The translations under genes were made by a program, and so were the position numbers. Shown here one piece after another: positions 7,046-14,060 of a DNA stretch of 46,560 nucleotides. The stretch comes from Gammaproteobacteria bacterium (lineage in GTDB: Bacteria; Pseudomonadota; Gammaproteobacteria; JAKEHO01), in NCBI GenBank assembly GCA_022614965.1, contig JAKEHO010000002.1:1-46560 (forward strand), read 5' to 3'. The notes beneath the pieces were generated by a model. It was not told the origin of the DNA, searched no databases, and saw only the letters and a program-made list of their open reading frames with translations. Position 1 is the first letter of the stretch. Each line of letters begins with the position of its first letter.

Positions 7046-9037
7046 CTATATTAGTTTATGAGATTGAATTGCATCTCCTTCAGCATTGACTGGTAGCTTA
7101 ACTGTAAAGGTCGAACCTTCTCCGAACTTGCTCGTTACAGTGATGTCACCTTTCAAAATTTGTGCTAGTTTTCGGCTTATAGGCAAACCAAGACCGGTGC
7201 CAGCGAATTTTGATGGTTTAGATGATTTAACTTGACTGTATTCATCAAAAATCCTATCAAGCTGATCTTCTGGAATTCCTGCACCAGTATCAACTACATC
7301 AAAAAGATAGTAATCTGAATCCTCTTCGGGGGAAGTATGCACTCTAAGTGTAATATTTCCGTTTTCTGTAAATTTAGATGCATTGCTAAGCAAATTTAAA
7401 AGGATTTGCTTAATTCTTTTTTCATCAGACCGCATATTGTTTATTTTAGTCATGTTTTCAATTTTTATTGTGTTTTGATTTGTCTCAAGCATAGGTTTGA
7501 CGGTGGTAACGACCTCATTAATTAATTCTGTAATATCGAAGTTTTCTATCTGCAATTCGATTATCCCTGCCTCAATTTTGGAGATATCAAGAAAATCATT
7601 GATCAAGCTCAGCAGATGTTGCCCTGCCCGATGAACACGAGTTAATGGCTCAACTAACGTTTTATTTTCCTGGTCTTTAGCATCCTCGATAAGCATCTCA
7701 GTAATTCCGATTACTGAATTTAAGGGTGTTCTGAATTCATGGCTTATCTTTGCTACAAATTGCGTCTTTGTTCTGTTTGCTGTTTCGGCTTGTTCTTTTG
7801 CTATCTTTAGTGCTTCCTCAGCGTGTTTTTGTTGATCAATGTCTGACCAGGCCCCAACAATTTCCTTGGGGTTACCATTATCACCTTTGACTAACTGTAA
7901 TTGATCTCTGACCCAGGTATAGTGGCCATCCTTTTTTTTGAATCGATACTCCGAGTCGAATCGCCCAGTCTTCCACACGTTGTGAAACTCTTTCAGTGCA
8001 CGGCGTTTATCGTCAGGATGAAGGTTATTGGCCCAGAAATCGCGATCATCGAGATATTCGCTTTGTTCATACCCCAAAAGATCTTTTATATTCTCACTGA
8101 CGAAAGTGGCATTGAATTTTCCTGAGGCTTCTAAACTATAGATGACAGCTGGCGCAAACGATATTAAGCGTGACAATCGATCCTGGGCTGCGACCAATGC
8201 CTCGCCGACCTGCGTTTGGGCAGTTATATTACTCCATGACCCAACAACCTCTAAGGGATTTCCATTTTCGTCACGCCTTAAAATTAAATCATCGCTAATC
8301 CAGCAATACTTTTTATCTTTTTTTTGAAAACGATATTCTAGATATAATCGATTGCTTTCCCATAACCGAGGGAATGAATTTAGTACACGCTCAACATCAT
8401 CTGGATGAATATTATTTTTCCAAAAATCTGGTATCTCTAAATACTCTCGTGGTTCATAACCGAGGAGATCTTTCACGTTTCTGCTAATATAGGTGCATTT
8501 AAAATCGCCTTTTTTTGCTGCAAAACTGTAAATCACGGACGGTGATGATGATAGCAAGTGATCAAGCCGATCTTGTGCATGGATTAATGCTAATTCTGCT
8601 TTCTTACGTTCCTCGATATTACTCCATGAGCCAACAACTTCACGAGGTTCACCATTCTCATCCCGGATCATACGCATATCATCATTAACCCATATGTAGG
8701 TGCCGTCCTTGCAGAGAAAACGGTATTCCTGTGTTAGACGCCCCTCTTCCCAAAGACGAGGCATAGCTTCGGTTACACGATCTGCGTCTTCTGGATATAG
8801 GCGAGTTTTCCAGAAATTCGTATCCTCCAGGTACTCATGTTGCTCATATCCAAGGAGATCTTTAATATTTTTACTTACAAAGGACGGTTTGTGATCACCC
8901 TTTGCATCAAAACTGAAAATAACGGCGGGCGAGGAGGACAACAGATGTGCCAGTTTACCTTGGGCTTCTACTAATGCTTCTTCTGCTTGCTTGAATTCAG
9001 CAATCTCCTTAGCAAGAATAATTGGGTCAGTTGCCAT
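7046..9037 (-). CDS. Soluble hybrid-free sensor histidine kinase with three PAS domains
   Basis: A 663-residue cytoplasmic kinase without membrane segments. It has a short N-terminal coiled coil, then three PAS-PAC units at about 29-141, 159-271 and 289-401. These are obvious repeats of one another: each has LLGYE-x-x-EYL, FW, HPDD or YPED, EYRF, W, and a final VVGSWSNI-like strand. The kinase core follows: H-box SHEFRTPLNSV with His433, N-box QILLNLLSNASKFT (545-557), G1 DTGAGIP (583-589) and G2 GTGLGLPIS. It autophosphorylates and should pass phosphate to the receiver pair encoded downstream. The start ATG follows GGGAGG at a rather long spacing. The PAS type (fold 3) often senses redox state, light or small ligands; the cue here is unknown. 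Confidence 0.9.
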   Translation of the reverse strand: MATDPIILAKEIAEFKQAEEALVEAQGKLAHLLSSSPAVIFSFDAKGDHKPSFVSKNIKDLLGYEQHEYLEDTNFWKTRLYPEDADRVTEAMPRLWEEGRLTQEYRFLCKDGTYIWVNDDMRMIRDENGEPREVVGSWSNIEERKKAELALIHAQDRLDHLLSSSPSVIYSFAAKKGDFKCTYISRNVKDLLGYEPREYLEIPDFWKNNIHPDDVERVLNSFPRLWESNRLYLEYRFQKKDKKYCWISDDLILRRDENGNPLEVVGSWSNITAQTQVGEALVAAQDRLSRLISFAPAVIYSLEASGKFNATFVSENIKDLLGYEQSEYLDDRDFWANNLHPDDKRRALKEFHNVWKTGRFDSEYRFKKKDGHYTWVRDQLQLVKGDNGNPKEIVGAWSDIDQQKHAEEALKIAKEQAETANRTKTQFVAKISHEFRTPLNSVIGITEMLIEDAKDQENKTLVEPLTRVHRAGQHLLSLINDFLDISKIEAGIIELQIENFDITELINEVVTTVKPMLETNQNTIKIENMTKINNMRSDEKRIKQILLNLLSNASKFTENGNITLRVHTSPEEDSDYYLFDVVDTGAGIPEDQLDRIFDEYSQVKSSKPSKFAGTGLGLPISRKLAQILKGDITVTSKFGEGSTFTVKLPVNAEGDAIQSHKLI

Positions 9038-9176
9038 AATTTATACTGCCTCCCTCGGCGAAGTGTTTTTTCCGATCCGGCGTCACGAGTGTAGGTTATT
9101 TCTCTGAGCGTATCGTGACGAAACTATATTTTCCCACTATGGGCACATAATTTACCATCCCTGATTCATGAAAGGG

Positions 9177-9382
9177 TCCGCTTCTGGTCGCAAGCAACCG
9201 TTCATCTTTACATGACGGAAATGTGCCGAACTGAAGTACGCTTTGGAACGAGCAAGCGTCGTAAGTGACTGAGTTAGTTGGTTAGTTAAAATTGTAATGG
9301 TGCCCTCATAACGCCACATTCAAAGGCTACACCGTTTAATTGCCCCAAGCCCCAATGTCTGCTTCCGACCTAAAGCGGACAT
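9177..9382 (+). repeat. Repeat R1, copy c (full length with an internal deletion)
   Basis: Shares with R1a, in order: CCGCTTCTGGTCGCAAGC, CCGTTCATCTTTACATGACG, ATGTGCCGAACTGAAGTACG, GAGCAAGCGTCGTAAGTGAC, TGAGTTAGTTGG, GTGCCCTCATAACG, and the tail ATGTCTGCTTCCGACC...AAGCGGACAT. The GAGATGC block found in R1a, b and d is missing. Confidence 0.8.
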
Positions 9383-9396
9383 CCGGTATATCCAAA

Positions 9397-9450
9397 GCGC
9401 AGCACTCTTAATCCTAAGGTTATAGGATCGATTCCTATACGGGCCCACCA
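9397..9450 (+). pseudogene. tRNA 3'-half-like relic (Lys CTT-like)
   Basis: The sequence reads like an anticodon arm with loop CTCTTAA, then a T-arm-like ATAGG / ATCGATT / CCTAT, then ACGGGCCC and ACCA. The T-loop lacks the invariant T at its start, the spacing to the acceptor strand is off by one, and there is no matching 5' half upstream. It is a relic or chance mimic, not a working tRNA. Confidence 0.4.
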
Positions 9451-9565
9451 ATTTCCAGAGCGTCTCAAGGCATAGCCCCATACCCAAAATCACACCCCAC
9501 TCCACTCACGGGACACTGATATTTAACTATGCTTTAATATCTTTAATTTGTTTAGAGGTTAGAAA

Positions 9566-10462
9566 ATGGAAAAACAATATCTCTTGCATATGATAACTCC
9601 CGATAAAAATCTGAGTGCATTTGACGTCAACATGGCGTTTGATGCAGGTTGGACTGCCATGCCTTATTTGGGTGTTGAATTAGATGAAGTAACAAATATA
9701 GTTCAAGACGCAATCTTTTCACGAGGGCCGAAAGGTTTAAAACGAACTGGCATATTCATTGGCGGGAAAGATATGCATCTTGCTATGGATATGTTTAATG
9801 CTGCGAAAGAAGCCATGGTTCCACCTTTTGCAATTTCTGTATTCACTGATCCCGGCGGTGCGTTTACTACAGCTGCTGCAATGGTAGCCATTGTTACGAA
9901 CCAACTTAAAATTAAAAATAATGAAGAACTAAAAGGACAACGTATTTTAGTTTTAGGTGGTACTGGTCCGGTAGGAGCTTCATCAGCTGTCTTGGCAGCA
10001 AAACTTGGAGCCAAGGTAACCATACTTGGACGTGCAATTGATAAAGCGAATAAAGTAGCCGACCTTTGTAATACACGATATGGAACTATGGTTGCTGGTA
10101 TTGAAGGAGACGCCAATGATCATATTGATGAATTATTGCAATATGCAGATGTTATATTTGCAACAGCTAAGGCCGGAGTTCAGGTATTAAATGAAAAACA
10201 GGTTACATCGGCAGTTAAACTCAAAGTAGCTGCTGATTTGAATGCTGTGCCACCAGCAGGTATCGCAGGTATTAAGCCGCACGATAATGGTATACCGATT
10301 AATGGTAGCAAAATCGGTGCGGTTGGGATTGGACCGCTTACAATAGGTGATATTAAATACCATACACAGCGGGAATTATTAATTCAAATGCATAACGCAG
10401 AAAGGCCATTATATCTTCATTTTGAAGATGCATTTAAAGTAGCGATGGATCAAGTACACTGA
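9566..10462 (+). CDS. mtdB: NAD(P)-dependent methylene-tetrahydromethanopterin dehydrogenase, canonical copy
   Basis: A 298-residue protein of normal length. It has the MtdB N-terminus (YLLHMITPDKNLSAFDVNMA), IFSRGPKG-x-KRTGIFIGG (51-67), FTDPGGAFTTAAAMVA, the Rossmann loop GGTGPVG at 131-137, and AADLNAVPPAGIAG. It oxidises methylene-H4MPT using NAD(P)+ in the H4MPT-linked formaldehyde oxidation route. The start ATG has AGAGG about 9 bases upstream. It is monocistronic, with R1c upstream and R1d downstream. It matches the family pattern better than the copy at 1742-2665, so it is the likelier enzyme of the pathway. No mch, fhc or fae gene lies in the window. Confidence 0.92.
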   Translation: MEKQYLLHMITPDKNLSAFDVNMAFDAGWTAMPYLGVELDEVTNIVQDAIFSRGPKGLKRTGIFIGGKDMHLAMDMFNAAKEAMVPPFAISVFTDPGGAFTTAAAMVAIVTNQLKIKNNEELKGQRILVLGGTGPVGASSAVLAAKLGAKVTILGRAIDKANKVADLCNTRYGTMVAGIEGDANDHIDELLQYADVIFATAKAGVQVLNEKQVTSAVKLKVAADLNAVPPAGIAGIKPHDNGIPINGSKIGAVGIGPLTIGDIKYHTQRELLIQMHNAERPLYLHFEDAFKVAMDQVH

Positions 10463-10502
10463 TTTTTATTATTCCATGGGGGGCTCATGGGAAAATAGAA
10501 GG

Positions 10503-10685
10503 CAATGTCCGCTCATAGCCGCACGCAGCCGTTCATTTATTTGTAACGAAAGTGTGCCAAAGTGAAGTGCGCTGAGATGCCATTGAAGTGCAATTGAAAT
10601 ACAGTTTGGAATGAGCAAGCGTCGTAAGTGACCGAGTTAATTGGTTACTTAAAATGGTAATCGTCCCCTCATCATGCTGAGGTCG
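10503..10685 (+). repeat. Repeat R1, copy d
   Basis: Contains the R1 blocks CAGCCGTTCATTTAT, GTGTGCCAAAGTGAAGTGCG, TGAGATGC, GAAGTGCAATTGAAATACAG, GAGCAAGCGTCGTAAGTGAC, GAGTTAATTGGTTACTTAAA and CCCTCATCATG. The tail hairpin is missing. Instead the copy continues as CTGAGGTCGG, which matches the tRNA-Met at 30-39. Confidence 0.8.
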
Positions 10686-10817
10686 GGGTAGATGAAAACC
10701 TTTCAATCTTCACTGTCCTGCTATGATTGAAAGTCCAGGCTAATACATCCTTGTACTACCGTTCAGCTGGATGAATATTCACTGGACATTCATCTAGTTC
10801 CGCTTCGCCCTTGGTGT

Positions 10818-10996
10818 CGTTCATCGCTACGCAATCCTGCTTTGCTTCAACGCGAGGGCAAGCCATCCTCGGCTTGCCCGCTCGGCGGGGCGACGATTCA
10901 CCGGATCCTCGCCTATCTCCGCCTCGCCCGTAAGGGCGTGCTGTGCGTGTGCCGATTCGCTCCCGTCAAATCGGTCGAGTTCGCCCATAGCCACCA
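10818..10996 (+). repeat. Repeat R2 copy B, multi-hairpin element ending in a tRNA-Met-like 3' end
   Basis: Matches 173-352 over its length with scattered substitutions. The hairpin GGGCAAGCC...GGCTTGCCC is fully conserved, with a changed loop base. The hairpin formed by CCGATT...AATCGG is shortened, and the GCGA-x-GAT hairpin has one mismatch. It ends GTCGAGTTCGCCCATAGCCA followed by CCA, including a proper CCA. Confidence 0.8.
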
Positions 10997-11105
10997 TTAA
11001 CGACAAAATTGAAATCTGCAAACGAACATAAGAGTCCGTTAATTACCTTTCTACAGTCCTTTCCCGAGTCCTGTCGGGAAATATGATGGTATCGACTTAT
11101 CAGGC

Positions 11106-11300
11106 CTACGAGCTTGCAAGATAAAGCGCAAGTAGCAAAAGCAAAAATATAACAGCTTGCATAGCAACTCTTGCATACATCAGCTGTGTGCTGTGTCTCT
11201 CGTCAAACTTACACCCTCGAGCCATTGCACCCACACCAGTAACGAGCGTGCCAATGGTAAGCAATAACGCGATAAGGATAGCAATTGAAAGAAGATTCAT
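11106..11300 (-). CDS. Twin-transmembrane HIG1-domain small protein
   Basis: A 64-residue protein with two membrane helices (about 4-25 and 43-62) joined by a polar loop containing MARG...F...ARVAMQ. This matches the HIG1 (hypoxia-induced gene 1) N-terminal family: hydrophobic helix, G-x-x-x-MARGG-like turn, then R-x-R/A-R-V-x-x-Q and a second helix. In bacteria and mitochondria, HIG1 proteins associate with respiratory oxidase supercomplexes. The ribosome binding site AGGAG lies 8 bases before the ATG. A GGGCC-TTT-GGCCC hairpin (11329-11341) lies in the leader, and a perfect FNR/ANR-type box lies further upstream, fitting oxygen-dependent control. Length is normal for the family. Confidence 0.8.
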   Translation of the reverse strand: MNLLSIAILIALLLTIGTLVTGVGAMARGCKFDERHSTQLMYARVAMQAVIFLLLLLALYLASS

Positions 11301-11375
11301 GTTCCGCTCCTGGGAAAACCATCAGTTAGGGCCTTTGGCCCGACAGTGAGGCTGGCGAAACATGAAAATTATTGA

Positions 11376-11389
11376 TTGATGTAGATCAA
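11376..11389. promoter_or_regulatory. Perfect FNR/ANR-type binding site
   Basis: TTGATGTAGATCAA equals the full consensus TTGAT-N4-ATCAA of FNR/ANR/Crp-family oxygen regulators. It lies 76 bases before the HIG1 gene start on the minus strand and about 310 bases before the porin on the plus strand. The short distance favours the HIG1 gene as target. Confidence 0.6.
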
Positions 11390-11700
11390 ATTATTGTTTA
11401 AGGAGCTTGTTGATAAGCGGGTATGATCAAAATTTATTGTTTAGATTGGCTAAATATTCTGATTAGCTGGAAAAGTCATTTAGCGTTTTTAGTCCTGACC
11501 GGATTATGACGATTTAAAATCGGATATACACAGGTTCACTCATCATGCTGAGGGCGGGATTGGTACACAGCCCCATTTAAAGGGGGCCGTGAGCTGTGGC
11601 TGCAGTCATAGATGCCCCGACGCAGATGGGGATGTCATGGGGGAGGCGCAAAGTCGATGCGCCGAGTCTTTTTCATCTGCAATAAAAAGGGGGAACATCC
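11390..11700. other. Porin leader region
   Basis: AT-rich up to 11530, then a tRNA-Met-like fragment (ACTCATCATGCTGAGG, 11538-11553), then a GC-rich leader with GCCCC...GGGGA (about 11614-11634) and GGCGC...GCGCC (11645-11663). A T-rich stretch follows at 11668-11673. The second stem plus T-run resembles a weak intrinsic terminator or attenuator about 30 bases before the porin start. Confidence 0.35.
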
Positions 11701-13068
11701 ATGATCCATTCACTGAAGACCCTGCTATGGACTTTGCTCGTGGCGGGTTCGGCCGCACTCATATCGGCGCCCGCACTCGCAGCGAACGATGCCATGCTAA
11801 AACTCCTAGAGGAGCTGAGGGATAACGGGACGATCAGCGAGGAGCAATACGAGAAACTGAACGATGCGGCGCTCGCCGAAGAGGAGAGGGGAACCGCTTC
11901 GGAACAGGAAGCGGTTAAGGAGCAGGTCAAGGAACAGGTTGAAGAGGCCACCAAGGATCTGCCCGAGATCTCCACCGACGGCAAGTTCGAGGTGGCATCG
12001 AAGGACGGGAACTGGAGATGGCGCTTTGGGGGCCGCATCCAGGTCGATGGAGCGTATTACGATAATGACAACAGCGAGCTCGCAAGCGGTGTGGAGATCC
12101 GCCGGGCGCGCCTTAACATGCAGGGCACGATCTACAAGGTTTGGGATCTGAAGTTTGAATACGAGTTTACAGAGAGCCCGCCCGATGGGATCAGGGATGC
12201 GTATATCCGATATACCGGGTTCAAGCCGACCTCGCTCACGCTCGGAAACTTCAAGGAGCCCTTCAGCCTGGAACAAATGACCCGTGATTTGTACCTGACC
12301 TTCATGGAACGCGCCCTCCCGGATGTGTTTGCGCCGAGCCGTTTTCTCGGCGCTGGCGTGCATACCTATGGTGAGACATGGACCGCCGCCACCGGCTTCT
12401 TCGGGAACAATGTGGCAGAGGACGCTCCGGAAGGCTATGGGATCCCCGCGCGGGTCACCTTCGCCCCCGTCCATGAGGAGACCCGTGTCGCGCACTTGGG
12501 CGCAAATTTCCAGTGGCGCAGCACGGGCGATGATAAGGTCACGCGCTTTCGCCAGCGACCGGAATCCCATGTCACCGATGTACGACTCGTTGATACGGGC
12601 ACCTTTGATGCCAGCTCGTTTACCAACGCGGGGGCTGAGCTCGCCGGCGCGTACGGTCCCTGGTCGGTACAGGGCGAGTATATCGGGACCTGGGTTGACC
12701 AAGCGGGCTCGGACCCGAATGTGTACTTCTGGGGATGGTACACGCAGGGCAGTTGGTTTTTGACGGGTGAGTCCAGGCCTTACAACTTCAGCTCAGGTAT
12801 CTGGGAGAACGTCAAGCCGAAGCAAAACTTCAGCTGGGGTGATGGCTGGGGTGCGTGGGAAGCGGCGTTCCGCTACAGTTATCTGGATCTTTCTGACCAG
12901 GACATCGATGGCGGAAAGCAAGATGATGTGACCTTGGGGCTTAATTGGTATCTGAATCCGAATATCCGGTTCATGTGGAACCTGATCAAGGTGCTGGACG
13001 TGAAGGGTGGGTCGTTTAACGACGCTAAGCCCTTCATCGCTCAGATGCGCGCCCAGGTCTTCTGGTAG
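11701..13068 (+). CDS. OprO/OprP-family outer-membrane porin
   Basis: A 455-residue protein with a signal peptide (hydrophobic 6-24, cleavage after ALA at 25-27). Next comes a short helical N-terminal segment LKLLEELRDNGTISEEQYEKL, typical of this porin family and predicted to form a coiled coil. A beta-barrel follows: GGRIQVDGAYYDND, EIRRARLNMQGTIYKVWDLKFEYEF, RDAYIRYTGF, LGNFKEPFSLEQMT, ending in an aromatic F-W. Phosphate- or polyphosphate-selective porins OprP and OprO are the known members, but relatives carry other anions and small solutes, so the substrate stays open. It is preceded by GGGGG about 7 bases before the ATG, is monocistronic, and faces the DUF502 gene. Confidence 0.87.
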   Translation: MIHSLKTLLWTLLVAGSAALISAPALAANDAMLKLLEELRDNGTISEEQYEKLNDAALAEEERGTASEQEAVKEQVKEQVEEATKDLPEISTDGKFEVASKDGNWRWRFGGRIQVDGAYYDNDNSELASGVEIRRARLNMQGTIYKVWDLKFEYEFTESPPDGIRDAYIRYTGFKPTSLTLGNFKEPFSLEQMTRDLYLTFMERALPDVFAPSRFLGAGVHTYGETWTAATGFFGNNVAEDAPEGYGIPARVTFAPVHEETRVAHLGANFQWRSTGDDKVTRFRQRPESHVTDVRLVDTGTFDASSFTNAGAELAGAYGPWSVQGEYIGTWVDQAGSDPNVYFWGWYTQGSWFLTGESRPYNFSSGIWENVKPKQNFSWGDGWGAWEAAFRYSYLDLSDQDIDGGKQDDVTLGLNWYLNPNIRFMWNLIKVLDVKGGSFNDAKPFIAQMRAQVFW

Positions 13069-13186
13069 GCCGGGCTCGCCTGTCCAGAAGGGCACCCCGT
13101 AGGTGCAAAACACGGCTCGTTCTGGTTTGGGGGAATAATCGCTCACACACCCACCGCGCATGCGGGTGGTGACTCGGGGCGGGGTT

Positions 13187-13212
13187 GGTGAAAACCAGGG
13201 ATGGTTTTCACC
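13187..13212. terminator. Perfect 10-bp hairpin between convergent genes
   Basis: GGTGAAAACC, loop AGGGAT, GGTTTTCACC. It lies between the porin stop and the DUF502 stop, a typical place for a bidirectional terminator. Neither side has a run of T, so an intrinsic terminator is not certain. Confidence 0.4.
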
Positions 13213-13236
13213 CTGCGGGCAGCGCCGGTGTCGTCT

Positions 13237-13935
13237 TTAATCTTGTTTGCTGGCTTTCTTTAATGGGTCAACGCCTTTGTCGTAATGCATCTCCTTGGGG
13301 GCGACGGCGCCTCCAGAGACGATAAAGGCCATCGCCTCATTCACGGTCCAATTGGTGGACGTCACCTTTTCAATCGGGACGATCTCCACGTATCCCGATG
13401 TGGGATTTGGCGTCGTCGGCACGAACACTGTTGCGAATTCCCGACCGCTATCTTCATCCTTGATCGTGCGCGTCACGAGCCCCACAGCCTTCATTTCGGA
13501 TGAGGGGAAGTCGATCAGCACGACGCGCTGAAGGCCCTCTGGTTTTTTTTCTAAGACGGAGACAAGGCTCTTCATTGCACCATAGATAGTCTGAACCAGT
13601 GGGATCCGGGCGATCAGCGAATCAAACCAGGCGATGAGCCGCTGCCCGATGACCCGGCTTGCTATCCAACCGAGGACCTAAAGCGTAACTAAGAGAAGGA
13701 TGACGGCCATCAGCGACTGGAACCAAGTTTGCTCAAGCCACTCCGACAGCGACGGTACGTAGGGACGTACCCTAGCGGCTAACCACGCCGCGGCAGGACC
13801 ACCCACTTTGGTTGATAGGCTTAACAGGAAGTCAATGATGAGCCACGTGATCCAGATGGGGATGACGGTTAAAAGGCCAGCAACCAGGTATCGCCTTGTT
13901 GATGAAACAATCCAATTCTCGTAGGTTCCCGACAT
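13237..13935 (-). pseudogene. DUF502 family membrane protein gene interrupted by an in-frame TAG
   Basis: The 233-codon frame encodes a complete DUF502-type protein. The N-terminal part has RRYLVAGLLTVIPIWITWLII and a second membrane helix ending ILLLVTL. A TAG (13678-13680) follows, then in the same frame VLGWIASRVIGQRLIAWFDS, IPLVQTIYGAMKSL and the conserved LQRVVLIDFP...GLVTRTI...FVPTTPNPTSGYVEIVP. A single base change would make the TAG a Leu or Gln codon that fits the helix. The function of the family is unknown. The gene may be recently inactivated, or the stop may be a sequencing error or read through. The second half can restart at the ATG of MKSL (13575). Confidence 0.8.
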
Positions 13936-14060
13936 GGTTCCCTCCTGCTATCGACTTCGTGAGGTCAATGGTTTGCTGCACAATGCAGGATGAACGCATC
14001 GGCGTTCGCAACGCCGTACGCGCTAAGTAGCACTAACGATTATGGCGCACCGACAGGTGA

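Larger units (their letters stand above)
9038..9565. other. Intergenic region with repeat R1c and a tRNA-like relic
   Basis: Between the divergent kinase gene (minus) and mtdB copy 2 (plus). It contains R1c (9177-9382) and a tRNA 3'-half-like sequence (9397-9450). No gene is supported. Promoters for both flanking genes must lie here, but I see no clear -35/-10 pair. Confidence 0.55.
10463..11105. other. Intergenic region with repeats R1d and R2 copy B
   Basis: Made almost entirely of repeats: R1d (10503-10685) runs into a tRNA-Met-like anticodon-arm fragment (10667-10690). A unique stretch (10690-10817) with a hairpin CTTTCAATC...GATTGAAAG near 10699-10731 follows, then R2 copy B (10818-10996). 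No gene is supported. Confidence 0.6.

Noticed and set aside
1248..10685. Integron gene-cassette array with attC sites
   Set aside because: Repeats between genes fit the idea, but I see no integrase, no clear RYYYAAC/GTTRRRY attC ends, and the genes point in both directions.
1..11000. CRISPR array
   Set aside because: The repeats are long, few and interrupted by genes; there is no short regular repeat-spacer pattern and no cas gene.
13678..13680. Pyrrolysine or programmed readthrough at TAG
   Set aside because: No pyl genes or readthrough context are visible; simple mutation or sequencing error is more likely.
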